Assembly: GCA_961205875.1 (NCBI GenBank)
Contig: OY540813.1
Location: 21,051,001 to 21,115,000, forward strand
DNA length: 64,000 nucleotides
Origin: Sialis fuliginosa
Taxonomy: Eukaryota > Arthropoda > Insecta > Megaloptera > Sialidae
Direction: 5' to 3'
Shown: positions 11,601-26,252 of the stretch, in pieces
Numbering within the stretch: position 1 is the first letter of the stretch
Layout: the number at the start of each line of letters is the position of its first letter
Notes under the pieces: model-generated
The model's input: only the letters and a program-made list of their open reading frames with translations
What the model was told of the DNA's origin: nothing
The model's database searches: none
Made by a program: the position numbers and the translations under genes

Positions 11601-13617
11601 TTTGCCGTTAGGGTTGTAGCGAATGGTTACATTTTGGGCTTGTTGAAAGAACAGATAGATCGGATTACGACCAGTAGACTTTTATTAGAGTCTAGATAAA
11701 AATAAGTATACTATATAATATGCATTATATTATGCATGTACTGTACATTAGAGTGTCCGTCCATATTGAAATATTTAGGCTATGCTCAATGCACTTTAAA
11801 AACTTCTATTTCAAATGGCAATTTTCACTAAAAATATCGCTTTTCTCTCAATCTTTTCCATTTTTTCCTGTATATTATGACTTTTTCTGATTACTGGTAA
11901 AGTTTTATAGAAGACTGTTTATTTTGTTATTAATTTATAAATTCTGTGTCCGCAGAAAATCGATTTAACATAATAATTTGTTAAACAAAAAAAAAATGTA
12001 GAGAATAATATTATCTATAGTTTATGTCCCATCATTTTATTCTATCTTTTATTAGTTTGTCTAAAATAAGAATCACGTACACTGTTCACTGTCAGGATAA
12101 TATATAAGAAAGTCCCGTGGCTTGCATGGCAGATATTTTTAAATAAGAAAATTAAAATTATTTTTTTGTTACAAAGAATAAATTATTTGAGATTGCATCC
12201 CGTTAATATTACAATATGTACCATAATGTACATACTTATTTATACATTAATTTTAATGTTTTCATGTCGATGAATATGAAGAAATTTAAATTTCCTTTAA
12301 CAATTATTTACTAATACCACAATATTTTTAAAGTAACATTGCTTGACAGTGTAAGTCGCACTAACATTCACAAATTTTGTAAAAAACTAATTTTTAAATG
12401 CATTTTCAATTCACGAGTATATTTAAATAAATTAAAAAACAGTAATATACACACAGATATCAGTTATAAATACAAATTACACACTATTTAATAAACTTTC
12501 ACATTTTTATATCATATTTCTATACATATTACACATAACCACAAAAGAATTCTATTGAATTCGACAAAATTCTATACAAATATGATAAAATAGTATCTAT
12601 CCTTTTTACTCACGATAAAAAAAATCATGTTACACAAAAAATAAATAATATGGAATCAATACAACAAATGAGCCAAACCAAAATGTAATTCGCTCACACA
12701 CAATATGTCATAATCTTATAAATTTTAACGGCAACAGCTTTAAATAAAAGAGAACTCGCTTACACATACTATAAAAACAATACATCGCTTTTCCTCGTAT
12801 TCCTTATAGCGCGTTTACTTCTGCAGATCCAGACTCAAATAAATTTTAATAAAAAAATATTTTTATAAACGATCTAACAAAATTTGCTGGCTTGCAAGCA
12901 CTTTCAAACCTATTTGACAGTTCCCTTGAAGTTTCATGAAGTCTTTGACAAGTTTCGTATACACGTGGTAAATAAACACCAACGGTATTAATACAGTGCT
13001 GATATTGTGAAAAATATTTTTTACGGTCAGAGTCGCCAACTGTGTTATAATAAATTGAAATACCACTACTCTAAATTCCATAACTAATCCATAGATAGGA
13101 ACTCACCTCCTCATATAGTAAAATGTATGTACTTTAAGAAGTACCTTTATATTGATTTTTGAAAGAAAAAAAATTATATGAAAAAATAATTCTCAAACTT
13201 AACCTTACTTTTTATACATCCGGACCTGTTGCAAATCTCTTGTAAAGTTCAGAAACCTTTCGCAGAGCGAGTGGATTTACGAATTCACCAACGTCAACGT
13301 ATCCAACAAAACAGACACATATTATGTAGGTACCTAATATATGTCCTTACGTCAAATGCATTACTTGTGTCATAATATATGAAATTGTTCTGTTCTATCG
13401 TTATATAATATATACTGCAACTTGAATGTGGATATTCGCTCTGAGTATATTGTATAGAGACATATAAAATATACACATGAAAATATATTATGAAATAAAA
13501 GATTTGCATAATGCGTAATGAATGTTGTTTATACATAACAATGTTTATACATTTAGGCAACATAATGTATTGCAATTATTTTCATTATATATATGAGTAT
13601 AAATACAGCATTATATA
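8606..13617. other. AT-rich stretch without a recognised gene
   Basis: No exon with recognisable protein similarity was found. The stretch at about 11970-12140 resembles 59310-59440 (shared TTTATGTCC, TATAAGAAAGTC and GGCAGATATTTT-like phrases), so it contains a dispersed repeat. A 72-codon - strand frame at 12863-13081 has more even codon use than its surroundings and is noted in the findings. Confidence 0.55.
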
Positions 13618-14319
13618 CAGGATGTCCAAGATAAGCGTGAAATGCATGGGAATTTCTTAAACGGTAAGAGATACAAATTCGATTTTTTTAAATACTAATA
13701 ATTGTATGTGGTTTAGGCGACATACCCAAAAATCTGAAAATTTGGAAATTCTTTAAATGGCTATAACTTTTCTTTGCGGTTTCTTAAAGCACTTTTTATG
13801 TAGAATTGATTGGTGTATTTAAAATTTTTATATCACTTTTAGTTTCCAAGTTACAAGCCCTTACTTTAGTTTTTCTTATGGGCCACTAAGTTGGCTATAG
13901 CATATTTGAACGTGTTTTTTACTCTACAACGATATGTAACTTGTCATATTTATTGTCGAAAAAAAGTAAGAACATTTTTTTATAATAGTTTATTGTTTTC
14001 AAATATTCATTTGATATTTTGATTGTTATTGTTGTTGTGATTTTTGTTTTTCATGGCCTACTTAATTGTTTGTAATAGAATACTTTGTAAATATCACTAG
14101 TATTTAGTACTTCGACTTATTTTTGAAAATAAATATGATAAGAGACATATCGTTGCTTTAAGAAACCGCAAACAAAAAGTTTCTATCTACTTTGACAAAA
14201 AAGTTATAACCATTTAAAGATTTTTCGAATTTTCATTTTTTTTCATCCCTTCCTTACAAATAATTCATCTCATTTAACCAAATCTGTATCTCTTCTTCTT
14301 CACGCTTATCTTGGACATG
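13618..14319. mobile_element. Foldback MITE with TA target site, about 700 bp
   Basis: The ends are TA-CAGGATGTCCAAGATAAGCG and the inverted CGCTTATCTTGGACATG-TA. Inverted similarity continues inwards, including GCGGTTTCTTAAAGC at about 13778-13792 and its complement near 14160. No coding frame is present. A degraded relative of the right arm lies at 17555-17705. Confidence 0.8.
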
Positions 14320-15839
14320 TATACGTATTTTCAAATGACAAGAAATCTATACAAAATCAAAATAAAAATGTATTTTTTTAAATTTAATCTATTTGAACGC
14401 AGGCAATTTTTCAATAGCATAGTTTGTTAGTTGTTTTTAATTATGTAATTCCACATTTGTCAATAAAATATTCACTCGGTATTCAGTTTGTAATCTAAAG
14501 CAATAAATATTTACCTGCATCCTGCATGCAATTCAGTATCATTTAAGTTTATTTTATTCGAGCGATTAGTTTATCAGGTGCCGGTGATTTAATGAATTAT
14601 TAATTTTATGTATTTACTGTTACACTATTTGAACATACATATATATACGAGTAGTAATTGATTTGCAATCGAAAGTGTCAAACCGCATTTGTTTATATAT
14701 ACAAATATATGAAGATAGTTTGAAAATATTCTGATGTGAACTGCTAAGTAATTTAGCTAAAAAAATCTACATATATCGCATTTATATGTACATATAATTG
14801 ATACTAGGTATATATCATAATCTCTTAATATTTAACTACCTACAATTATAAATTAAATTACATTAATGTGTCTATTAAGAAATTTTACATACGTTTAACT
14901 AACATTTATGAGGTTACACTGTGTGATATACAAATTAATCTTAAGTATAAATCTATCTTAGTTACATTTTCACAACATAATTGAAGCCGCAAATTTCGAC
15001 CCTGCTGTCAATAACCATAACAAGATTTACCTGCTTAATTGGTTTCCGAATTTGGTAAACTAATTATATTGTTTAGTATCAACAATTGATTACCTAACAA
15101 GATATGTATTTACATAATATACGATTATTTGTATTGTTGTACATTATTAAATATTTCGAAATCTAGATCTCTTGTTCGGGATATATATTAAATGCATTAC
15201 TTTTTTTAGTTCAATGCGTTCAATGTCTTATAAAAAATATGTGAAATTATGTATACATATAATCAATGATAAAAAAATCGTAATTGACGGTATATTGCCA
15301 AATGGCTACATTGTGTGTTGGAACTCAAACAAAATACAATTAATTAATAGGGGAATTTTAAAACAATTGTTGTTTTTGTTGCAACAAAGTCCAACTCCAC
15401 ATTTCTCACACATAGTATGGGTAATCTGTACAATGTGGATATTTACTTGGATTACAATTTGGATATTATATATCTTCATGTCTTATGTCCCGAGGAGGCA
15501 CATTTTGATCTACATATGTATGTATTAAAATTGTTGGTCGGTATTTAGTCAATCGACTACACCTTGTGACATTTTCAAAATTTTCTTGACGTAAATTTTA
15601 TTCGAATAAAATTGGCATATTGTCAAATGGCAACACAATAAATTTAAGGAATTGCATTTTTAAATATTTATTCTCAAAACTATGTTTTTGACCTTGTAGG
15701 ATCGATTTCACTTTATTCAATCAATATGAAAATTTCAGTAAGAATTCACAACACATATTATTAGGTATCTTCCGTTAGTATAAAGCGTATACAGTATTTC
15801 CGATAACTTTTTAATAACTTTCAGTGACGAATATCTTTT

Positions 15840-15965
15840 TCCGGTCGGATTTTTTTAATTTTATTACTACTTTCTTTTTTGAAACGGAAATTTCGAGTGA
15901 AAATTTTGAAATCGAAGAACAATTTTTCTTTAAAAAATGATCGCAAAGCTTCTCGTATTTTCGAT
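15840..15965 (-). repeat. Degraded fragment of dispersed repeat family A (5' end)
   Basis: Read on the - strand, it contains a run similar to CCGATTTCAAAATTTT followed upstream by CGAGAAGC and GATCATTTTTTAAA, matching the start of the copy at 58950. Diverged and short. Confidence 0.5.
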
Positions 15966-17554
15966 AATAAAACAACTCATAAACAAAGATACAACACATT
16001 TTATTCATTATTGAATAAAAATCACAAACGCCATAAAAAAAAACAAAATATGTTTTATATGTTGTTCATTACACCTCTTGTTACATCTATTCTGGCACAC
16101 TGTACATATATATTTGTAAACTATTTTACACATATAGATTTTGCCGCTTTTAGTATAATATCTAAAATATATTTATTATATACTTGACAAATATGCACAA
16201 TACACACGTTATATCTTTCAAATATTATTATGGGGCATAACTTCTTATCAGTCTAATCCAATTTTCATAAGAATAAACTCATTTGAGCTGTCTTCCTCCT
16301 CCATTAAAAAATCTTCAATAACGTATGAATGATTTATAAATTCTGAAGGGAGACCAGAAAGCGAACACAGATTATCTCTAGATCATACATATAATAACCG
16401 CAAACACACTTCACTTTACATGAAAAATATACAAAAGAATATACTTACGACAATTACATTCAAATTTTATCGTACGAGATAGCCGTAAAAAAATTCTTGA
16501 TCCAGCAATTAGATAAAAAATTTGAAGATACACCCGACAACATATACCCGCGTATACGATTATATTTATAATTTAAAGTGGAGGAGGGAATTGAAAGTTT
16601 AATAAATAAATAAAAAATATAAAAATTTTAATTCTGTTAATGTTTTTTTTTTGTCAATTTAAAAAAACATCGCTATTATGCATGTCGTATATACTTACTA
16701 TAAACATTGTATATAGTATGTATATTTAAGTATTAAAAACAAACTTGTTTGTTTAAACGTCAAAATTTAATTAAGAAGAGGTAAACGCAAGCTTTCGATT
16801 CACATAATCATCGTCAGGCTATTAATAAAGATTTAAATTTGAGAACGATGTCGTTATCTCAATAATATTCATGTGACTATTATTATAGTTCAGTATATAT
16901 GTGTACTGTGTACATATATTAGAACTACAAATGATAATTTTTAATTAAGTACTAATGCAATTAAATGTAACAGAGGTTCATTAAAATTTATGATTTTTAT
17001 ACGAAATTACGCATGTGTTGAAACTTTGATCATAAATCTAATATCAACTAGAAAGCGGTTGTTCACTTGTTCATTACAATGGTTAGATAGCTATAATTAT
17101 ACATTAATTACTAATGTTACCCAATCTATACGTTATAATAGTGCTCTCGTTTGTTACACGAGCTGATTAAATCAATAAAATATCAGATGAAAATATCGAT
17201 GACTAATATTCGATTGTATATACATATGTATATATATTTTATAAATACAATTTTTGACTTTATTTAATTTTTTATCAATTATCAAAATTTTCGTTTCTGT
17301 TTTTTTTTGTTACCAATGAACGTATTTCTGTCTTATAAATATATTTTCTTCTATTCAGATATGTCATCGTTGTCTTCAAAAATGAATTATTAATATAAAT
17401 ATTTTAATTATATAATATTAAACACATCAGCCATAATATAAATTTCAGGTTTTAGGAAGACACGTTCATCACTTTAGTTTAAATATTAATCTCTAATTAA
17501 ACAATATAAGATACAAATGTATCCTAAATAACTTTTCCAGCATAGGGATCTCAG

Positions 17555-17705
17555 CACCTATAAGAAATACAGATTTGGTTAAATTAGATGAATTATTTAT
17601 AAGGAAGGAATGACTTTTACGATTAAATCTTTGTTAGTTTCGAATTTCTTTTTAAATAGTGATAATTTTTTTAGATAGATACTTTTCGCGGTTTCTAAAG
17701 GTACT
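17555..17705. mobile_element. Degraded relative of the 13.6 kb foldback MITE
   Basis: Shares AAATACAGATTTGGTTAAAT, GATGAATTATTT, AAGGAAGG and CGCGGTTTCTAAAG in the same order as the inverted right arm of 13618-14319. One end is missing. Confidence 0.6.
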
Positions 17706-20700
17706 TCTTTATGTATGTCGTCACACGGCAATACTGCCTTAAATTCATTAAAGTAAGCCTCAAATTTATATAATCGTATGTTATTATGTCGTATTGAAAG
17801 CTATGATAATTAATTATAACATAATAAAAAAAAATTATATCATTGCAATGTTTTATTAAAATTTCATTAAACTGCAAATGTGTGTAGTTCCCTAAAATAG
17901 TAATTTTTGTTAAAACTTCCAACCAGTGATAAATAGCTACAATTAAATGTAACATTGCAATAAATCTACACGATTATATGAAATGGTGTTCCAATGTTCA
18001 TTCATTTTAACTAGAATACTACATCACTGCATCAAATATCCTGAAAAAAGTTAACTATGAAATTTTTTTTAATTACTTTCAATGTGCATACTGCAATAAT
18101 TTAAAAGTCAACTACAAAGCTACATTAAATTAACTAAAATAAGCAGAAAAGCGGTATAGAGAACCATACATGACATCTATCAGTGGAATTTGAGAAAAAT
18201 TATTATTGAAAACTTTTAAAAAAATGCCATTATAAAAAAAATATACGAATCAAAAGGAGAAAAAATTAATTTATGAATAAGGGTCAACAAAAAATGTAAT
18301 AACATGGAACTTTTATTTTATTTTAAGACGCACTTACATGTAAAGGGAAATTTAAACGTCAAGGATTGTTAAAGTGGGCTCGAAGCTTTGAGCTCCAGGA
18401 TGAAAGATGAAAGATTATTTTTTTTTAAACTGACTATACCAGCGAAATATATTGAATGTTTCCATACATGTAAAACAATTTTCATGTTATTTAAAAAACG
18501 AAAATATCCTAAAATTTTGAGGATGGTTTTAACTCAATAGCTATATGGGCAAGTATAAGTTTATAAATTCTAAAGTTGTTTTTTAAGTGCTTCACTATTA
18601 TTTCGACGCTCTTCTTCAATTCACATTTTATTAAAAATATAGCACATTTAAACTGTTATATTATTTAATTTTCTGTAAAAAAGAGTAAAGTTGAAGTACA
18701 TGTATAATAATATTAATAACAATTATTTAATGACAAAAAAGTCTAGATGATAATGCACGTTTATAATCATTAACTTAAATACAACTGGAAGTGCTTAAAT
18801 TATTATTTAGTAAACTTCGTTATTACACCAACTTTACCTTTCTTGGAATATTCAAATTAATTTCATACCGATAAAGTCTGAAGTTTACTTTTATAATTAA
18901 TTTATGAATATCTATTATAAATTACCAACAATAAGCTACCGCTAATTATTATTTATACTTTGGGTATAGATATAACATTTTCATATTAAACGATATTAAA
19001 TTTTTAGTTTCATGATATGTTCTTGCGCTGCATATTAATTTATTTATTTTCACCCATACAACATTTATGCTTGTTCATTAGCTAATATGAACTTTAGAAC
19101 CCTATATTATCTATAATTTATACTCATATTTGTTTAATAATATTAAACTATTAAAGTAAAACTGAGTTTCGGTTTCAATCTGACAGACCAGGTACGAAAA
19201 TCAATTGCATTAAGGTTATTCGATCATGAGAGCAATGTATATGTAAAAGTCTAAAATTTTAATTGTTATTTATGGATAACTCATATATTTTACTAATTTT
19301 TAAAAATAATATTGGACATGGTTTTTGAGTAATTGGATATTAAAAATAGTTTTTTATACACGGTAAATGAAATAAATCGCCGGGAGTGCTCTATTTATTG
19401 AAATTCTACACAAAAATTCTATACATAGACGTTTGAAATAATGATTATTCGAAATTTCAGCCCTTTTAAATACTATAAAAATTATAAAACACATACATTC
19501 CCGCGTAGTTTCAGAACCAGGCTTATTCAAAGTAATGAAAAACTAGAAATACATGACAGCCATGATAGCATGTTTGTAAAGACGTGTGAAAAAAAATCAT
19601 CCGTAACAGTAATAGAGTGCAACTTACAGGCAAACAACGTATGCTAGTGCAACGACTAGAGTCGGCGAGGCCATAGTATAAATTCTATACACTGCAATCG
19701 CCAAATTATATCTAATTTTTTACTTTTAATTATTAACAAAGTAAAAAATTCCATTTGATGTACATGTTTTCTGCATATATAAACGAAAAACTAAATTTTT
19801 CGAAATCAATTTTTTTTTTATTAAAAAAATACGCCAATAACCTTAATTCTAAAATTAAAAACAACGTACAAAGATTCAATAATATCATTTTTACCTTTCA
19901 CGGACTACGTAGCAAGAACTAAGCAATAATGAGTTAGATATGCAATTTATATCAATTATGTTTTTGGTATCTTGTAATTAAAAAAAATAGTTTTAGTTCC
20001 ATTGTATATTGTAGAATAATTTTATAATTTTTAATTTATTATTTCAGAAAAAAAACATAAAGACCTTGTTCATACATACGCAAACGTATAGGATTATTTT
20101 TCACAAAAACCATTGCGGTAAAAAAAAATCTCCCTTTTGCTTATCTCATTGTGTAATACAAAAGGTATTTATGCATAAATAAATCTTATTTTATGTTCTA
20201 CTTCCTTTTTATTTTGTTACCAGTCCTGAAGTTTATATGTATATTTTGATGTAAAATTTATTTACTATTCAAATTTCATTCAGTCTACTCTAACAGTTAA
20301 ATGAACAAAGTTTATTCATGTTTATTTTTGTTTGACTGAAATTTCATGCATATAGGTATTACATCCAATTTTCCTTACCTACATGAATTTTATGAAGCTG
20401 ATAAATTGAAATTTTCTTTATAAGGTACCTATTATTTAAATATAGTACTTGTGTTGTTTTTATATTAAAATATTTTAATAATTATAATTTTTTCTTATAA
20501 TAAAAATTTTACGAGGATAATAAAATCTAAAAAATCAATGGATTTTATTGCAAAATAAAATTATTTATTATTAAATCATATGTATTATGATATTTCTATT
20601 ACTGGGGTACATTTTATCAAAATATATAACTACAAAAAAGAACATGTATGTTATTACATATCTATAATAATCTACAGTTATAGATAAAATTATAATAAAA

Positions 20701-22989
20701 ATATTTTAAAATATCATATCTGAGTTGACTTTTCATTATTTATTAACGTACCAGTAAAAATAAATTTATTATAGTGGTCTTCCAGCTACAAGAGACCAGG
20801 CAATGTATTTTAAAACAACATAACTCACAGAGAGCTTAACACAAAAGCTATTTTTCATTGTTGTGTACCCTACTTTGATCATAATATTTTGCTATATGAT
20901 TATACTAGACATATAAAAACTAATGTTATACATATTAGGGCATTATAATAACGAAATGTTTAAATAAAAACATAAATAAAATTCAATTAGTCTTTAAAAT
21001 TAACAAAAAATAATGATTATAACATTTTAATGTAAAAATTCTTCAAACGAAAAAAAAACATTTTCAGTTAATATAACCTACACATACATAAAACTGTTAA
21101 AGTATTTCCATATAGTTTTTCTCTGCATTGATGTCACGATTCAGAATCCGAGTTGCCTGTTTTTTATTGGTTTTGTTGTTAAAGCTTCACACTCGAGTTA
21201 AAAGCATAAGTTGATACAAACTCGCTGCTTTACGGGAAGCATCACTTTTTGTCTGTTAGCTTTCTGTATATTCGAGAGTAAAATTAATGTTTGCTTTATG
21301 CTGAACATATATGTGTATTTATGCAAATACCTTTCAAATCAAATTCAAAAATAATCAAAATGTATTATTCTGAACTGGTTCTAAAATTAATAAAGAAGTG
21401 TTAATAATTTTATTAAAGAATTACACTCGATCACGCAAAGTTATAGAAAAAAATATCACGATTACAAATGCTGACAAATTAAATCTGTATATTGTATATT
21501 TTATATTTACAGAGATATTAAAATATCATATGATCACAATGTTTTCTTAAAATATTTCCGTATTAAAAAAATATTACCATGAGAGATTTCTAATAGGCCG
21601 ATCGTAGCAGGTTTAGAAGAACAAGGATGTCATATTAATGAAATATTAGTCAGAGAACACAATTTGATAGGTTATTTTTTTCTACATTAACAATAGAGTA
21701 ATTCTTTGCAAATAGAAAGATGCAAAATTAACTAATTTAAATAAATAAATAATGAAAATAACCTAACTAAATATCCAAACTAATAAATTAAATGATATAA
21801 TTAACTCGAAATCAATAATAATTAAATGCATAGTATCAAACGTCAAACACAAAATCATACAAACAGGGCCGGATCGATAAACATTAGCTGCAACTACATC
21901 AGCTTATTATTATTAGGGCTTTAAAAAATTATTAAAAATAATTGAAAAACAAATAAAAACACGAGGGGTGCAAACTTTACTTCAGTAATAATAGATCATG
22001 ATTAAAATACCCTAGTTTTCTCGACAGGCCAATAAAATGTTGTTTTCAAGCATCGTCAAAACACTAACATAAAATTAAATTATAATAATATCTATACAGT
22101 TATTATTATTAATGATGAATAATAATTTTTCTAGTAACAAAAATAGTACCATCATTTTTCACTACATTTTATTAATATCATGAACATATAACTTAATAAT
22201 ACTGAAGAGAAATGTCTAATTCAGGATTTTATTATCATCCGTATTTACAAACTTAGTCCACAATTTAACTTTCAATTTGCAGAATAAGAACACGAGCTTG
22301 ATAAGAATGTCTTTGCATTAAATAAATTATTCAAATTTTTCATGTAAGTACATTTTCACAAACTTCAGTTAAACTTTGAATATTATGTAACGCTCTTCTT
22401 GAATTTAAAACATCATACCATCATTTCATTTCCTTGTTTTATAAATAGTTTACACTAACAAATTAATACTAATATCGCGTATCCATCTTTTCTGATTAAA
22501 TACACTAATAATAATTGCATATAGACTTGGGAATTACTGAAACGATTTCAATGCGGTTTTCACTAATAGTTTGATCATTTTTCTGAGCAGTATCGTGGTA
22601 ATTAATATTTTATAAAAAGCTAAGATTTAACATCAAAAGATTAAAATAATCTTTATCAAGTCGAGTTTTGTTTATATGATCTCACAGCATATAACTATCA
22701 TTTAGGTATGTAAATACATAGTACCTAACCATGGAATACAGAATACAATAATTTACAGTTTCAGTATTTTATTTATTTAGGTCACTACGATCACGTCTCA
22801 TTCAAATATTTTGTCAAACAAATAGATGATTTTTGATACATGCTAACAATTTAATTTTTTTGAAATAATTAATTGAAAATTGAAATATAAAGAAACATTT
22901 CATTTCCAAGAAAGGTAAAATATCGAAATTAATTATTATGATTGTTGCTAACCTATTTATTTATTTATTTTTGATTTTCATACAAATTC

Positions 22990-23263
22990 TCAGACAAGAC
23001 CTGGTGTTTCCAAGGAGTTTGGAAATATAATTTTACCCGATTTTCACTGAACGGATTTTATTCCGGTTTTTACTAATAGATAGGTAAAGTTTAGGCGTAT
23101 AATTTTTGTATATTTTGTGTAAATTTCATGAAGTCGGAAAAAAACAATTCGCGGTAAATCGTGCGTTGTGTTGTGGCACGTGGGTGGACATGTCGGGTGG
23201 GCATGATTACTTTATGTTTAATTGAATTAATATCCCCCGGTTACACCGGGTTCAATGCGCTAG
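22990..23263 (+). mobile_element. Helitron 3' end of a second family
   Basis: A clear Helitron 3' terminus: hairpin CCCGGT-TAC-ACCGGG at about 23236-23250, nine bases, then CTAG at 23260-23263 followed by T. The sequence differs from the 3.7 kb family. The 5' limit is uncertain; 22990 is a guess from a TCTCAGACAAGACC start. No coding frame is present. Confidence 0.55.
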
Positions 23264-23513
23264 TCTTTATAAAAGTGTATATATATTATTTGAAGTCGAT
23301 TAAAATAAACTTTCATTTAGTTATTATTTTATAGTAGATATAAATTAAATACCTATTAAACTGTATATAATATTTTTTACCGTTTGAAAATTTCAGCAAT
23401 TAGGTTGAAAATTCTGTTACTTTTTTTAAACAACTTTATTTTGCACTTATTTACAGAAAATATAATGTGTATTTTGTTTTCTGAATGACATTTAATATTT
23501 TTCTGAAAATACT

Positions 23514-23871
23514 AATACATTATAAATGCAAAAGCGTCTCTGCGGCTCTCTGTCTATCTGTTTATCACCTTTTCACCGCTAAACCGATCTTGATGGGATT
23601 TGGCAAGGAGAAAACTTGCATCCTGGGAAAGGCTACTTGGTATCCCGAAAAATCTATTAAATAAAAAAATGGGTGTGTGGCATTTGTATGCGCGAAGGTT
23701 ATACTTTTTTAGCGTATACATCTAACATCAAATGTGAAATTAAAAATCTGTTTTATCGATTATATCATAGCAAAAATCTGTATTATCTATTTGTATTATT
23801 TTCCTAACCTAACTTCATGGTACAGTTTTCACTAACCTAAATTCCACGTGAACGAAGTCGCGGAGAGGCCT
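23514..23871 (+). mobile_element. Old Helitron-like repeat common in Lepidoptera
   Basis: Carries the phrases CTAAACCGATCTTGATGGGA, TTTGGCAAGGAG and GGTATCCCGAAAA, and ends with CCACGTGAACGAAGTCGCGG. These resemble a very abundant lepidopteran non-autonomous repeat whose intact copies end in hairpin plus CTAG. The terminal CTAG is lost and the copy is diverged. Confidence 0.5.
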
Positions 23872-26252
23872 TAAGGATAATTTTATTCTAATAAATCTCG
23901 TGAAAATGTATTCACGGTATAATAATGATTGCGTATGTAAAAACCTGTCTGTACGATTCTGTAACTTTCAACTTATGTACGTGCCATGAATAATTTCCAT
24001 CCATTTGTTTTTTATTCTACTTGGCGCCTTTTCACACTTATAATCTACAAATATGTCTGCGAAAATAAAACATTTTATTGAACTTTCATACTCATTATCG
24101 TGGTTTTATTTTAATTTTACTATACGAGTTCATAAACTTATTCTATGTGAAAATTACTTCGTTCGCCATCTTCAAGTATTATGATAAATGTGGGTACAAA
24201 GGTACGTTTTTTTTTGTTCTTCAACATAAAACTTTTAGAAAACTTAGTTAATGTACATAGTTCTTGTTATTCTTCAATAACATTTTTCATGAAGTGAAAG
24301 GCTTTTCAAAAATATTCACAAAGAATTTAATAATTTTTTTCGTTATCTATATTTTAGCCGATCTATTTCCACTCAAAACGGTATTTTATTTATGGTATCT
24401 CTTAGCTAATCATTTTGCCCGAATGTTATATCGACTTATTTATCTATATTTCTAGCAAATAAAAGTATAGAGTATTTATTTAGTGATAATTTTGATATTA
24501 ACTCTGAGAATAACTCATCTAAATATTTCCGCTAAAATAATTTTGGAAACAGTATTCGGATTTGATCGACGCACAATATCTTCTAAACGTGATACACGTG
24601 GGTGAAAGATTAAATTTCCATGTAATTTACGGATAGTTTCTAATTAAATAAACATTACAAATACCAAAAGGAACTGTGCGAAGATTAAATCCCACCCTTA
24701 TTAACATAAGATAGGTCAACATTGTCAATGAAATTCAACGTATTTATAAACTTATGTTAGTGTATTAAATACCGATCGTTATTAATAATATACTCGTAAA
24801 TATGTATAATGAATTTAAATTTTTTTGTTTAGTTATATTACATTCCAATTATAACAAATATCAATATATAATTTATAGTCATTTAACAATAACAATAATT
24901 TGTATAATATAAACAATAATAAACATAATATATTATAAATTAATAAATGTTTTTCAAACCGTTAGCAAAAACACAAATAACACTGATTTTATTGTCATTT
25001 ATATTAGGTTTAATTTATTGTGATTATGTTTTGTTTGTTTTGTACATTTGCAATTCGTACAGCACCAAAAAATATGCAAAAAATAAAAGTACTTTAGCTT
25101 TCCATATTGGCAAAACAAGTTATTTTTTTTAAATATAGTTTATTTCAAAATTAAACAAATATAAATGTTTGTGATCTTTACCTTTTTAATCGTTTCAAAT
25201 CTATAACACAAAAATAATAGTAGGTATTACACAAAATATCGATTAACCAAAAAAACATGCAAATCCTTTTATGTTCGGGATTATAAAATATTTTCTCATA
25301 CCCAAATCAAACCAAAATCTTTCTATGAGATGTTTCCAGTGCGTTGAACGAATTATCTATTTGTCTATGGACTTCAGCAGTTTCTGCATAAACTTAAATC
25401 CATATCTAGACAATATAACATATCATTCATATTAAAAGATTTTATTTTGATTTGATCGAGACTAAATTTTTTTATAATACCAGTCATAAGAAGTGCAAAA
25501 AATAGGTCTTGAAAAATCTAAATTTAACATTCATTCATCATTGTACTCTATAATATTCTAGTCAAATTATCAAATACAAACCCCCTAACCACAAAAATGT
25601 AATAGTTTAAAGATACTAACTGTAAATATGTCTATGATTCTGATAATGATAGTACTGCTATAGGAACACGTGTAAAACTAAACTCTTGCAATTTTTGTAG
25701 TTAAGAAGTTAGGTGATTTGTATTTGGTAAATCGTAACTATAGGGTTTTATCTGTTTTTTTATTATAATTTAATCAAATTATACTTTTCGATGTTATGAA
25801 TTTGTAAAGTTTTAATATTCAGTATAGTATAGGTATACATAAATACCACAGAATCAAATACCCAAAATGTTTGACTCCGTACTGGGGTAACTTCCTCCTC
25901 TAAATGATAATCCAACTACGCAATTATTAATAAATCTTGCATTGGATAAAAAACATGTGTAACAAAATAGTAGAAATTAAATTTCTAATGATAAAAAGTC
26001 TTATTGACTTCTCTAATTTAAAATGTTATATCATTTTTCTATTAGACAATTTTACATTACTGATAGAAAGATATACTTGTACAAAGATATAATCCTTGTA
26101 CGAGTTAGAACTTTAGGTGAATTTGTTTCCATAATATTAAAATACCAAAACTTTATAAATGATTTCTATCAAAATTCGGTTTCCAATCTGATTTTACCAG
26201 AATATAAACAAATTTAGATTATTACATAATATTAATAAACTCATTGTTACAG
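23872..26252. other. Sequence before the first visible receptor exon, probably intron
   Basis: AT-rich with no recognised exon. It ends in the acceptor TTGTTACAG directly before 26253. The exon starts inside a codon, so this must be intronic at least near 26252. Confidence 0.6.

Larger units (their letters stand above)
14320..22988. other. Long AT-rich stretch without a recognised gene
   Basis: No host exon could be supported. Recognisable contents are a short repeat fragment at 15840-15965, a MITE fragment at 17555-17705 and several short open frames, the longest with 118 codons at 15172-15528. The rest is A/T-rich unique-looking sequence. Upstream exons of the GPCR could be hidden here, but none with GPCR motifs was seen. 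Confidence 0.5.

Noticed and set aside
15879-16187. 102-codon Lys-rich frame ending in a hydrophobic stretch
   Set aside because: Its first third is an inverted piece of repeat family A, so the frame is probably fortuitous.
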